Shown: positions 1 to 7,704 of the stretch, in pieces
Layout of the letters: each line of letters starts with the position of its first letter
Numbering within the stretch: the stretch's first letter is position 1
Program-made: the position numbers and the translations under genes
The notes under the pieces: model-generated
Databases searched by the model: none
What the model was told of the DNA's origin: nothing
Seen by the model: only the letters and a program-made list of their open reading frames with translations
DNA from: Microbispora sp. ZYX-F-249
GTDB taxonomy: Bacteria; Actinomycetota; Actinomycetes; Streptosporangiales; Streptosporangiaceae
Length of the DNA stretch: 42,503 nt
Reading direction: 5' to 3'
NCBI RefSeq assembly: GCF_039649665.1
Contig: NZ_JBDJAW010000053.1
Span: 1-42,503, forward strand

Positions 1-88
1 CCCGGTGGGGGACTGAGACACACCTGCCCGGATCGACCGGCCGTGCCCTCGCGCGTGCCGGTCAATTCCCCCTTTGATGCGCCGAATC

Positions 89-100
89 CTGATTAATCAG
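89..100. promoter_or_regulatory. 12-bp perfect palindrome upstream of methyltransferase gene
   Basis: CTGATTAATCAG reads the same on both strands and lies 41 bases before the start codon at 142. It is an AT-rich patch in GC-rich DNA, so an operator or promoter-associated site is plausible. The binding protein is unknown. Confidence 0.4.
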
Positions 101-101
101 C

Positions 102-119
102 TACGTTGTGATCAACGTA
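102..119. promoter_or_regulatory. Inverted repeat TACGTTG-N4-CAACGTA
   Basis: The 7-bp arms match perfectly around the spacer TGAT. The repeat follows the 12-bp palindrome at 89-100 by one base and ends 22 bases before the ATG at 142. It could be a second operator half of the same control region or a short 5' UTR hairpin. Confidence 0.4.
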
Positions 120-141
120 CGAGCGCATCAGGGCAGGACAG

Positions 142-951
142 ATGAACAAGGAGCAGGGCCCGCCGGGAATCGACGTGACGGTCCCCAGCGTCGCCCGGAT
201 CTACGACTATCTCCTCGGCGGCAAGGACAACTTCGCCGTCGATCGAGCGGCGGCCGAGAAGCTCATCGAGCTGACCCCGAACGCGCGAGAGGGCGTGCAG
301 ACCAACAGGCGCTTCATTCGCCGTGCGGTGACCCTCATGGCCCGTGCGGGCATCCGCCAGTTCCTCGACATCGGCGCCGGGCTGCCGACGCAGGAGAACG
401 TCCACCAGGTCGCGCTCGGCGAAGCCCCCGACTCGCGCGTCGTCTACGTCGACAACGACCCGATCGTGCTCGCCCACGGCCGGGCCCTGCTGGCCGACAA
501 CGCCCGGACGATCGTCGTGGACGGCGACCTGCGCGAGCCCGAGGCCATCCTGGCCGACCCCCGGATCAACGAGCACATCGATTTCGGCAAGCCGGTGGGC
601 CTGCTCATGGTGGCCGTGCTGCACTTCATCCCCGGCACCGAGGACGCCGAGCGCATCGTCGGTACGCTGCGCGACCGGCTCGCCCCCGGGAGCGCGATGG
701 CCATCAGCCACCTGTCGTACGGCGACCTCGACGAGGAGAAGATCCGCGAGGGACGCGAGCTGTACAAGGGCACCTCCGCCGGGGCGGTCACCCCGCGGAC
801 CCACGCGGAACTGCTGCGGTTCTTCGACGGCTTCGACCTGGTGGAGCCGGGTCTGGTCGTCACCGAGGAGTGGCGCCCCGAGCCCGACGAGCCGAAGCTG
901 CCGAGGATTCCCGGGGTCGACGGCTACGCCGGCGTCGGCCTGCTGCGCTGA
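142..951 (+). CDS. SAM-dependent methyltransferase, PF04672 (DUF574) family
   Basis: A 269-residue protein of the actinobacterial S-adenosyl-methyltransferase family PF04672, whose substrates are mostly unknown. The family's N-terminal signature PSVARIYDYLLGGKDNF is at about 15-31. The SAM-binding motif LDIGAGLPTQENVH is at 75-88, the acidic ribose-binding strand VVYVDNDP at 100-107 and DGDLREP at 127-133. The ATG at 142 is preferred over the GTG at 108 because the protein then begins as relatives do; AGGACAG just upstream is a weak ribosome site. It stands alone, facing two palindromes, and is convergent with hmp. A paralogue lies at 11399-12223. Small-molecule or natural-product methylation is an inference only. 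Confidence 0.93.
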   Translation: MNKEQGPPGIDVTVPSVARIYDYLLGGKDNFAVDRAAAEKLIELTPNAREGVQTNRRFIRRAVTLMARAGIRQFLDIGAGLPTQENVHQVALGEAPDSRVVYVDNDPIVLAHGRALLADNARTIVVDGDLREPEAILADPRINEHIDFGKPVGLLMVAVLHFIPGTEDAERIVGTLRDRLAPGSAMAISHLSYGDLDEEKIREGRELYKGTSAGAVTPRTHAELLRFFDGFDLVEPGLVVTEEWRPEPDEPKLPRIPGVDGYAGVGLLR

Positions 952-970
952 CGGGGGTCGTCGACGGGCG

Positions 971-996
971 GGCCCGCCGCGTGCGAGCGGCGGGCC
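971..996. terminator. Bidirectional hairpin between convergent genes
   Basis: GGCCCGCCGC and GCGGCGGGCC form a perfect 10-bp stem with a 6-base loop. It sits in the 55-base gap between the convergent stops of the DUF574 methyltransferase and hmp. No T-run follows, which is usual for actinobacterial terminators. Confidence 0.6.
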
Positions 997-1006
997 GGTC
1001 ACCGGA

Positions 1007-2191
1007 TCAGGCGGCCGCGATCCACAGGTCGGGGCCGAACACCTCGTAGTGGATGCCGGAGGCGGGCACGCCGCGCTCGACCAACTGCGCGCGTACCGCC
1101 CGCATGAACGGCAGCGGCCCGCACAGGCAGGCCACGACGCCCTCGGGCAGGTCGATCGCCGACAGGTCGGCCAGCCCCGCCGCGACCGCCGGGTCGCCCG
1201 CGGGCCCGGCCGGCAGGTCCTCGTACCACCGGTGCAGGGTGGCGCCGGGCAGCGCCGCGACCAGGTCCGCGAGCTCCTCGCGGTGAACGTGGGCGTCCGG
1301 AGAGCGGTCGGCGTGCACGACCACGACCCGCCGGTCCGACCCGGTGACGGCGAGGTGGTCGAGCATCGACAGCACGGGGGTGACCCCGATCCCGGCCGAG
1401 GCGAGCAGCAGGGGGCCGTCCCCCTCGGGCAGGGTCAGGTCGCCGAACGGCGCGGAGACCGCGAGCACGGCACCGGGCCGGACATGCTCGTGCAGCCAGG
1501 CGGAGACCTCGCCCTCGGGGGCGCCCTCGCCGCGCACCCGCTTCACCGTGATCCGCCAGTCGCCGCGCTCCGGGGCGTTCGACAGGCTGTACTGCCGGAT
1601 CTGCCGCGCCCCGTCGGGCAGTGTGACCTGGACGCTGACGTACTGGCCCGGCCGGAAGGACATCGGCAGGTCCGGGCGCAGGAGGAGGGAGACCACGTCC
1701 GGCGCCTCGTCGCGCCGCTCGACCACGGTGGCCCGCGTCCAGCCCCGGCCCGCCTCGCGGTAGAGGTCGCGCTCCAGGCCGATCAGCGTCTCGGCCATGA
1801 GCCAGTAGACCTCGTCCCACGCCTGGGCGACCTCGGGCGTGACGGCGTCGCCCAGCACTTCGCCGATGGCGCCGAACAGGTACTTGTGCACGACGGCGTA
1901 CTGCTCCTCGGTGACGCCGAGGGAGGCGTGCTTGTTGGCGATCCTGGAGAGCATGGTGCCGGGAAGCTCCCCCGGGCGCTCCACCAGCGCGGTCGCGAAC
2001 GCGGCGATCGAGCCGGCCAGCGCGACGCGCTGCTCGCCGTTGGCCTGGTTTCCCCGGTTGAACAGGTCCCGCAGCAGCTCGGGGTTGTCGGCGAACATCG
2101 TGTCGTAGAAACGGGCGGTGATGTCCTGGATCGCGCCCGCGATCACGGGCAGGGTGGCGCGGACGGTCGTGGCCGACTCCGGGGAGAGCAT
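1007..2191 (-). CDS. hmp: Flavohemoprotein, nitric oxide dioxygenase
   Basis: A 394-residue flavohemoglobin that oxidises NO to nitrate using O2 and NAD(P)H in the cytoplasm. The globin domain (about 1-140) has the distal B10 tyrosine in RFYDTMF (Y29) and the proximal haem histidine in IANKHASLGV (H88). A ferredoxin-reductase-like FAD domain follows with RQYSLSNAP near 200, then an NAD domain with LLLASAGIGVTP. The C-terminus HYEVFGPDLW is typical. The ATG at 2191 is chosen because GGAGG precedes it and the product then aligns with E. coli Hmp; the TTG 12 bases upstream is the ribosome site itself. It follows nsrR on the same strand, with an NsrR-like palindrome at 2202-2226 over its start region. 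Confidence 0.95.
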   Translation of the reverse strand: MLSPESATTVRATLPVIAGAIQDITARFYDTMFADNPELLRDLFNRGNQANGEQRVALAGSIAAFATALVERPGELPGTMLSRIANKHASLGVTEEQYAVVHKYLFGAIGEVLGDAVTPEVAQAWDEVYWLMAETLIGLERDLYREAGRGWTRATVVERRDEAPDVVSLLLRPDLPMSFRPGQYVSVQVTLPDGARQIRQYSLSNAPERGDWRITVKRVRGEGAPEGEVSAWLHEHVRPGAVLAVSAPFGDLTLPEGDGPLLLASAGIGVTPVLSMLDHLAVTGSDRRVVVVHADRSPDAHVHREELADLVAALPGATLHRWYEDLPAGPAGDPAVAAGLADLSAIDLPEGVVACLCGPLPFMRAVRAQLVERGVPASGIHYEVFGPDLWIAAA

Positions 2192-2201
2192 GGCTTCCTC
2201 C

Positions 2202-2226
2202 AAATTGGTATATGAGACGCAAATTT
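2202..2226. promoter_or_regulatory. Predicted NsrR operator in front of hmp
   Basis: A 25-bp dyad begins AAATTGGTAT and ends GCAAATTT, ending 11 bases before the hmp ATG. It shares the AAATyGGTAT half and AATTT end with the element at 2708-2732. It also resembles the known S. coelicolor NsrR sites in ending ACCAATT when read on the gene strand. Confidence 0.7.
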
Positions 2227-2264
2227 AACGCCGTGGATCTGCCGTATCTTCCTGTTCGCGCGGG

Positions 2265-2693
2265 TCAGGTGAGAGTGAGCAGCACCGGTCTCGACGACGA
2301 GGAGACCAGTTGGTCCACGGTGATCGGATCGAGGGAGGCGTAGAAGGCCTGCTGTGCCGAGCGCAGCGCGGCGCGCAAACTGCAGGCGGCACGCAGCGGG
2401 CAGGGGGTCTCCCCCTCGCAGGTGACGACCTCCTCCTCTCCCTCCAGTTCGCGGACCAGCCAGCCGATCGACGCGGTACGGCCGAACCCGGTCAGCTCCA
2501 GGCCTCCCCCACGGCCCCGGCGGGCCTCCACGACGCCGAGGTGCTGCAGGCGGGCGATGGCCTTGGCCGTGTGGTTGTAGGGGATCGCCATCGCCTCGGC
2601 CACCTGGCGGGTGGTGAGCGACGCCCCGGGCTCCAGGACCGCCAGGCGCATCGTGACGCGCAGGGCCAGGTCCGTGAACTTCGTCAACCGCAC
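2265..2693 (-). CDS. nsrR: Rrf2-family nitric-oxide-sensing repressor NsrR
   Basis: A 142-residue Rrf2 regulator. The winged helix-turn-helix spans about 1-70, with ALRVTMRLAVL and VAEAMAIPYNHTAKAIARL. Three cysteines at 92, 98 and 104 (TCEGETPCPLRAACSL) and Asp8 match the three Cys plus one Asp ligand set of the [4Fe-4S] cluster in Streptomyces coelicolor NsrR. NO destroys the cluster and releases the DNA. The start is GTG at 2693. hmp lies directly downstream on the same strand, which fixes the function. The palindrome at 2708-2732 suggests autoregulation. A related Rrf2 protein such as IscR or RsrR is less likely given the ligand spacing and the neighbour. Confidence 0.92.
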   Translation of the reverse strand: MRLTKFTDLALRVTMRLAVLEPGASLTTRQVAEAMAIPYNHTAKAIARLQHLGVVEARRGRGGGLELTGFGRTASIGWLVRELEGEEEVVTCEGETPCPLRAACSLRAALRSAQQAFYASLDPITVDQLVSSSSRPVLLTLT

Positions 2694-2707
2694 ACCCTGA
2701 CGCTAGC

Positions 2708-2732
2708 AAATCGGTATCTAGCACTCCAATTT
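2708..2732. promoter_or_regulatory. Predicted NsrR operator in front of nsrR
   Basis: A 25-bp element begins AAATCGGTAT and ends TCCAATTT, 15 bases upstream of the nsrR GTG. Its match to 2202-2226 in both length and end sequences makes the pair a credible NsrR motif. It could also affect the divergent cysteine hydrolase gene at 2819. Confidence 0.68.
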
Positions 2733-2818
2733 GGGGTGCTTGGTACGTGAACCGATTCTGTCGGTGGCCGGTTCTAGGGTGGGGCGGCACAGGATCCGCG
2801 ACGAGAACGGGAACCCCC

Positions 2819-3376
2819 ATGACGACTCTTGCCGACCGGCCGAACACCGCGCTGCTGGTCATCGACGTGCAGAACGGCGTGGTGGCGGGCGCTCCCAACC
2901 GCGACACGGTGATCGCGAACATCGACACCCTGGTCGCCAAGGCGCGTGCGGAGGACGTGCCGGTGATCTGGGTGCAGCACTCCGACGACCACGATCTCCA
3001 GCGGGACAGCGAGAACTGGCAGTACGTGCCGGAGCTGGTCCGCCGCGACGCGGAGCCGCTCGTCCACAAGAGGTACGGCGACTCGTTCGAGGACACCGAG
3101 CTGGAGGCCCTGCTCGCCGAGCGCGGTGTGGGCCGGCTCGTCGTCACGGGCGCGCAGACCGACGCGTGCATCCGCTCGACCCTCCACGGGGCCTTCGTCC
3201 GCGGATACGACGTGACGCTGGTCGGCGACGCGCACACCACCGAGGACCTCACGGCCTACGGCGCGCCCGCCCCGGAGCAGGTGATCGCGCACACCAACCT
3301 CTACTGGCAGTGGCAGAGCGCCCCCGGCCGCCGCGGCGGAACCGTCGGCACGGCGGAGGTGACCTTCGGGAGCTGA
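2819..3376 (+). CDS. Isochorismatase-family cysteine hydrolase
   Basis: A 185-residue cysteine hydrolase of the isochorismatase, nicotinamidase and N-carbamoylsarcosine amidase superfamily. The catalytic triad is visible as Asp16 (LLVIDVQNG), Lys84 (VHKRYGDSF) and Cys117 (TGAQTDACIRST), with the usual cis-peptide region before the Cys. The ATG at 2819 is chosen because the family's conserved first strand begins about 10 residues later; an in-frame upstream start at 2747 would add unconserved sequence and run towards the NsrR-like site. The exact substrate cannot be read from the sequence. It is divergent from nsrR, but no link to NO stress is evident. Confidence 0.9.
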   Translation: MTTLADRPNTALLVIDVQNGVVAGAPNRDTVIANIDTLVAKARAEDVPVIWVQHSDDHDLQRDSENWQYVPELVRRDAEPLVHKRYGDSFEDTELEALLAERGVGRLVVTGAQTDACIRSTLHGAFVRGYDVTLVGDAHTTEDLTAYGAPAPEQVIAHTNLYWQWQSAPGRRGGTVGTAEVTFGS

Positions 3377-3454
3377 CACCGGCGCCGCCAGGCCGACGGC
3401 CGCTTGCCGGGCTCGCCGCGGTCGCCGTGAACGCCGGCGGAATACCCTGAGGTT

Positions 3455-4372
3455 GTGCCGAGGCCGCGCAGACGGTTGGACGGGGCGGCGCCTACGGGTG
3501 GCGCCGTCGCATGCAGACGGTTGTGGAACTGGCTCTCCGTGCCGGCCGCCCTGGTCGCCGGCGCGGTCGTGCTCCGTCGGCTGCTGCATCGTCTGGGCGT
3601 CATCTCCGGCGATCTCGCCGAGATCAACGTCGGGAACGAGTACGGCCAGATCGTTCGGCGGCGGGACCTGACGCAGGTGGACCAGCTGGTCGGCAACATC
3701 AACGTCAGCTTGGAGATGCTGGATCGCGAGCGCCGGTTCGCCTCCACCGTCGCGCACGAAATCCGCTCCCCGCTGGCCGGGATACGCGTCACGGTGGAGG
3801 AGGCGCTCGCCCAGCCGGGCGAGCCCGGTCGCCGTGTGCTTCACGAGGTGCTCCGCGGGATCGACCGGCTGGAGGCGCTGGCGAACGACCTGCTCCTGAT
3901 CGCCCGCAGCCGCTCCTCACAGGTGCGATGGGAACGGCTCGATCTGTGCGATCTGGTCAGGCAGGAGATCGCCGACCGATCCGACCCCATCCCGGTTCAG
4001 GTGGAGTGCGTTCCCGGCGTGCCGGTCGAGGTCGTCCGCTCCCAGCTGTGCGAGATCCTGACCAACCTGCTGGACAACGCCCAGCGGCACGCAAGGCATC
4101 ACGTCCACGTCGAAGTCGGCCGTGCGGGCGGCGTCGCGCGACTGGCGGTGTCGGATGACGGCCCCGGAATTCCGGAGCAGGAAAGGGAGCGGATATTTGA
4201 GCGGCTGGTCCGGCTCAAGGGTTCCCCGGCACAGGACGGCTCCGGCACGGGGCTCGGCCTCGCCATCACCCGGGAGCTCGTCGGAGGACACCGCGGAGCC
4301 GTGTGGGTGCAGGACTCCGGCAGCGGCGGCGCGTGTTTCGTCGTCGAGCTGCCCCTCGCGAACTCCCCGTGA
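3455..4372 (+). CDS. Orphan sensor histidine kinase lacking an input domain
   Basis: A 305-residue histidine kinase. A single membrane segment (about 24-48) leads into a HAMP-like linker. The HisKA motif FASTVAHEIRSPLAG follows with phospho-acceptor His101. The HATPase domain has an N-box NLLDNAQRHA (Asn208), a G1 box DDGPGIP (234-240) and a G2 box GSGTGLGLA (262-270). The catalytic core looks intact. Typical OmpR-linked kinases have two membrane helices around an extracellular sensor; here the first helix and sensor are absent and no response regulator is adjacent. The start is GTG at 3455 with GAGG just upstream. It is either a true orphan kinase or the 3' part of a rearranged two-component locus. 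Confidence 0.85.
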   Translation: MPRPRRRLDGAAPTGGAVACRRLWNWLSVPAALVAGAVVLRRLLHRLGVISGDLAEINVGNEYGQIVRRRDLTQVDQLVGNINVSLEMLDRERRFASTVAHEIRSPLAGIRVTVEEALAQPGEPGRRVLHEVLRGIDRLEALANDLLLIARSRSSQVRWERLDLCDLVRQEIADRSDPIPVQVECVPGVPVEVVRSQLCEILTNLLDNAQRHARHHVHVEVGRAGGVARLAVSDDGPGIPEQERERIFERLVRLKGSPAQDGSGTGLGLAITRELVGGHRGAVWVQDSGSGGACFVVELPLANSP

Positions 4373-4501
4373 CATGCGGCCCGAGGCGCCCGGCCGCGGC
4401 GGGCACGGCATCCGCGGGCGTCGCCGGATTCCGGCGCGGCTGGGAGGGCATCACCCGGGTGAGCGGGCCGCGGGTGAGGACGGCGCCGCTCGCCGTCGAA
4501 C

Positions 4502-5158
4502 GTGAGCGGGGTGGACGTGACCGCAGCCGCCTGTCCCGAAGACCTCGTCCGGGCCGTCCGGGGGGCGGGCGTCCGTGACGAGCGCCTGCTCCAGGCCGTG
4601 CGCTCGACCCCGAGGGCCGGTTTCGTCCCCGCAGAACACGTCGCCCACGCGTACGAGGACGTGCCGATCCCCATCGCGCACGGGCAGGTGACCACCCAGC
4701 CCTCGCTGTCGGCGATGATGATCGAGGGACTGGAGCTCACCGGCCGGGAGCGCGTGCTGGAGGTCGGCAGCGGCCTCGGATACCAGACCGCGCTGCTCGC
4801 CCGTCTCGCCGCCGGCGTGATCGGCGTCGACCTGTGGCCCGACCTCGTGCGCGCGGCGCGGCGCAACCTCGCCCGGCAGGGCATCCGCAACGCGGAGGTG
4901 CTCGTCGGCGACGGCGGCCAGGGGGTGCCCGACCGCGCCCCCTACGACGCCGTCATCGTCTCGGCGGCCTTTCCCACGGTCCCCGCGCCGCTGGTCGAGC
5001 AGTTGCGGCTCGGCGGCCGCCTGGTGCAGCCGATCGGCACCGGCGGCAGGGAGGAGGTCGTGCTGTTCGAGCGCACGGTCATCGGCCTGGAACCCCGCCA
5101 GGTCCTCACGCTGGCCCGCTTCGTCCGCCTCCACGGCCGCTACGGCTACCCCTCCTGA
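4502..5158 (+). CDS. Protein-L-isoaspartate O-methyltransferase-like protein
   Basis: A 218-residue PIMT-family methyltransferase, which would methylate isoaspartyl residues using SAM during protein repair. HGQVTTQPSLSAMM (about 60-73) corresponds to the family motif usually written GQTISQP. LEVGSGLGYQTALLA is the SAM-binding motif I, and VIGVDLWPDLV supplies the acidic ribose-binding residue. LGGRLVQPIG is the conserved late motif. The GTG at 4502 is uncertain; the GTG at 4511 is an alternative. Some actinobacterial members act in natural-product pathways, but no such cluster is next to it. Confidence 0.85.
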   Translation: MSGVDVTAAACPEDLVRAVRGAGVRDERLLQAVRSTPRAGFVPAEHVAHAYEDVPIPIAHGQVTTQPSLSAMMIEGLELTGRERVLEVGSGLGYQTALLARLAAGVIGVDLWPDLVRAARRNLARQGIRNAEVLVGDGGQGVPDRAPYDAVIVSAAFPTVPAPLVEQLRLGGRLVQPIGTGGREEVVLFERTVIGLEPRQVLTLARFVRLHGRYGYPS

Positions 5159-5193
5159 CCGTGTGGCCCTGAGCCGGGAGGATTAGGACATGG

Positions 5194-5218
5194 CTCAAAT
5201 GAGTTTCGGTCATTTGAG
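5194..5218. terminator. 9-bp perfect stem, 7-base loop
   Basis: CTCAAATGA and TCATTTGAG pair perfectly around GTTTCGG, 36 bases after the stop of the PIMT-like gene and at the edge of the lower-GC island. AGGAT and ATCCT flank it further out. It may end transcription or be a binding site for a regulator of the Cys-rich gene downstream. Confidence 0.45.
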
Positions 5219-5316
5219 TCGATCCTCTGCCTAGTGAATGTGGTGCTGCACCGCGTGACCGGGGCCTGCGGAGGCGTCTGAAGTCGCAGGTGGCGGGGCC
5301 GCCTGATGGGAATTTG

Positions 5317-5421
5317 AAGGAGTGCGGCAAACTGGGCGGCGCCTTCTACCGGTGTGTGCAGGATCCAAAGCACGAGGACTGCGGCGAGGTTTCCGATGCG
5401 GACTGCCCGAAGAAGTGGGAT
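5317..5421 (+). pseudogene. Fragment of a CX9C cysteine-rich protein
   Basis: The frame encodes KECGKLGGAFYRC, then VQDPKHEDC and GEVSDADC, giving cysteine gaps of 9, 8 and 7. This resembles two segments of the intact protein just downstream: CGNLGEIYLDC, and the C-terminal CKKTRNLYLYC followed by LLNVHEDQRC. There is no credible start codon or signal peptide upstream (a stop lies at 5257), and the frame runs on out of phase into the next gene. It looks like the 3' remnant of a duplicated gene. Confidence 0.55.
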
Positions 5422-5440
5422 CGACATAGTGGAGAAGACG

Positions 5441-5980
5441 GTGACTCCAAAGCGCCTGGTCGTCATGGGCGCGGTGCTGATAGTGCTGACGGGCGCCGTC
5501 GTGGCGGTGATGCTGCACGCAATAGCGCCGCGTGCGCGCCCTATGTTGGCCGAGTGTCGAAGTGATGCCGACAAAACCATGTGCGATCAGGCGTCCGCGG
5601 CGTACTCGGAATGCCGGAGGGGTGAGTACACCTACTGGGGGCGGGTTCAGTGTCTGACTTCGCTGCGACTGCACGACGAATGCCGAGACAGATATCGACA
5701 GGAGGACGAGGCGGCCTGTGTGGTTGTCGCATTCGACGTGCTGAAGTGCATTTCCCAGGGCGCATCCGCATATGCCTGCGGCAACCTAGGAGAGATCTAT
5801 CTGGACTGCCTGAATGTCGCTGGGCACACCGTTTCCGGATGTAAGAAAACCAGAAACCTGTACCTTTATTGCCTCCTGAACGTGCATGAGGACCAGCGTT
5901 GTAAGGACCTACCGGAAGACGTTGAGCGGGTCGGCGACGTGCACCTCGAGAGTGTGAAGAACCTCGTGCAGACGGCCTGA
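5441..5980 (+). CDS. Membrane-anchored protein with repeated CX9C motifs, function unknown
   Basis: About 179 residues. An N-terminal membrane segment (RLVVMGAVLIVLTGAVVAVML, about 5-25) is followed by an exported-looking region with 12 cysteines. Successive gaps are 8, 9, 12, 9, 11, 9, 9, 9, 10, 9, 9, so seven gaps are exactly nine residues. CX9C pairs on adjacent helices are the hallmark of CHCH-type disulfide-bonded helical hairpins, known mainly from mitochondrial proteins. The resemblance is a pattern match, not demonstrated homology. The GTG at 5441 has GGAGAAG upstream; the GTG at 5429 and the ATG at 5354 are alternatives. Codon use is less GC-rich than its neighbours, suggesting recent transfer. 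Confidence 0.7.
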   Translation: MTPKRLVVMGAVLIVLTGAVVAVMLHAIAPRARPMLAECRSDADKTMCDQASAAYSECRRGEYTYWGRVQCLTSLRLHDECRDRYRQEDEAACVVVAFDVLKCISQGASAYACGNLGEIYLDCLNVAGHTVSGCKKTRNLYLYCLLNVHEDQRCKDLPEDVERVGDVHLESVKNLVQTA

Positions 5981-6024
5981 CGCCCGGCGATCCGCATCGG
6001 GTGCCTCGGGCCTCCTGGCAGGGG

Positions 6025-7608
6025 TCAGCGGGTGCCGGGGATGCGGTCGGCGAGGGCGGCGTGGCGGTCGCGGAGCTCGCGCTTGAGGATCTTGCCGCTC
6101 GGGTTCTTCGGCAGCGCGTCGACGAACGCGACGGCCTTGGGCACCTTGAATGCGGCCAGCCGCGACCGGACGTGGGCCCGCAGCTCCTCCTCGGTGACGG
6201 TCACGCCCGGCTTGGTCACCACGATCGCGACGACGGCCTCGATCCAGCTCGGGTGGCGGACCCCGACGACGGCCACCTCCGCGACCGCCGGGTGCTCGTA
6301 GACGACCTCCTCGACCTCACGGCTGGCGACGTTCTCCCCACCGGTCTTGATCATGTCCTTGATCCGGTCGACGACCGTCAGATAGCCCTCCTCGTCCAAC
6401 ACCCCGAGGTCGCCCGAGTGGAACCAGCCGCCGCGGAACGCCTCGGCGGTCTTCTCGGGGTCGTCCAGGTAGCCGAGGATCGCGTGCGGGCTGCGGTGCA
6501 CGATCTCGCCGATCTCCCCGGGAGCGACGTCGTTGCCGTCGGCGTCCACGACCCGGGTCTCGACGTTCAGGGCGGCCTGGCCGGCCGAGCCCGCCTTGCG
6601 GATCTGGTCCTCCGGCTGGAGCATCACCGCGACCGGCGCCATCTCCGTCTGGCCGTAGAAGTTCCACAGGCGCACGTCCGGCAGCCGCTCGCCGATCTCC
6701 CGCAGCACCTCGACCGGCATGATCGCCGCGCCGTAGTAGCCCTTGCGCAGCGAAGAAAGGTCGCGCCGGTCGAAGTCGGGATGGCGCAGCAGCGCGATCC
6801 ACACGGTGGGCGGCGCGAAGAACTTGGTCACGCCGTGGCGCTCGATCGCCTCCAGGACGGCGGCGGGGTCGGCCCCGGGGAGGATGTGGCTGGAGGCGCC
6901 CAGCTGGATGTCCGGCACCAGGAAACAGTGCTGCTGGGCGCAGTGGAACAGCGGCATCGCGTGCAGTTCCACGTCGTCGCGGGTCATGCCGCCGTCGATG
7001 ACACAGCTCGCGTACTGCGCGATCAGCGCGGCGTGGGACAGCACGGCGCCCTTCGGGCGTGACTCCGTACCCGAGGTGTAGAGGATCTGCGCCGGGTCGT
7101 CCGGCCCGATGGGCACGACCGGCTCGGCCACGTCCTCGGCGAGCAGCGCGTCGAACGGCTCCCAGCCCTCGTCCTGCGCCGCGCCGTACACCAGGCGCAG
7201 CCGCAGCGCGTCGGCCTGCTTGGCCGCGTCCCGCGCCACCGGCAGCAGGGAGTCCTGGGCGATCAGCGCGACCGCGCCGGAGTGGGACAGCACGTAGGCG
7301 ATCTCGTCGGCGCCGAGCATGAAGTTCACCGGCACGAGGACGGCCCCGGCGCGGGCCACGCCGAAGATGGTCCGCACGTAGTCCACGCTGTTGCGCGACA
7401 GCACCGCCACCCGGTCCCCGGGGCGCACACCCCGCGCGGCCAGCGCGCCCGCGACCCGCGTCACGTCCTCGTCGAGCCCCGCGTACGTACGCGATCGAGC
7501 CGCGTCCGCCACGGCCAGGCGGCCGGGGTGGCGCCGGGCGGAGCGCCTGAGCAGGTCCGCGAGCGACTGACGGCGGGCGAGGGCGACATCCGGCGACGCG
7601 GGGGACAT
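6025..7608 (-). CDS. AMP-forming acyl-CoA synthetase (FadD/ANL superfamily)
   Basis: A 527-residue acyl-activating enzyme that would use ATP and CoA to make an acyl-CoA through an acyl-adenylate. Motifs in order: the P-loop YTSGTESRPKG (177-187), the aromatic NFYGQTEMAP, the adenosine-binding GGWFHSGDLGVLDEEGY, the hinge VVDRIKDMIKTGGENV, and the C-terminal catalytic lysine in KNPSGKILKREL. The ATG at 7608 follows GGAG; the TTG 15 bases upstream is part of that site. It stands alone and is not preceded by the CTAG-type operators of the later lipid cluster. Substrate chain length cannot be read from the sequence. Confidence 0.92.
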   Translation of the reverse strand: MSPASPDVALARRQSLADLLRRSARRHPGRLAVADAARSRTYAGLDEDVTRVAGALAARGVRPGDRVAVLSRNSVDYVRTIFGVARAGAVLVPVNFMLGADEIAYVLSHSGAVALIAQDSLLPVARDAAKQADALRLRLVYGAAQDEGWEPFDALLAEDVAEPVVPIGPDDPAQILYTSGTESRPKGAVLSHAALIAQYASCVIDGGMTRDDVELHAMPLFHCAQQHCFLVPDIQLGASSHILPGADPAAVLEAIERHGVTKFFAPPTVWIALLRHPDFDRRDLSSLRKGYYGAAIMPVEVLREIGERLPDVRLWNFYGQTEMAPVAVMLQPEDQIRKAGSAGQAALNVETRVVDADGNDVAPGEIGEIVHRSPHAILGYLDDPEKTAEAFRGGWFHSGDLGVLDEEGYLTVVDRIKDMIKTGGENVASREVEEVVYEHPAVAEVAVVGVRHPSWIEAVVAIVVTKPGVTVTEEELRAHVRSRLAAFKVPKAVAFVDALPKNPSGKILKRELRDRHAALADRIPGTR

Positions 7609-7704
7609 GAGCGGCTCCAACACCAGAACAGAGGAAACTTCTGGATCAGCCTAGTGAGAAGCGATCGTCTTGGGGAGAGGGCCGCTCCCCGGCCCCGCCC
7701 GCGC

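Noticed and set aside
344..2215. Very long open frames on both strands overlapping the methyltransferase and hmp
   Set aside because: They are Arg/Ala/Ser/Pro-rich, have no domain signal and lie antisense or out of phase to clear genes; they are artefacts of high GC.
5290..5565. A complete small gene from the GTG at 5290
   Set aside because: Only the first third resembles a CX9C protein; the remainder is out-of-phase translation of the downstream gene, and there is no export signal, so I call it a fragment.
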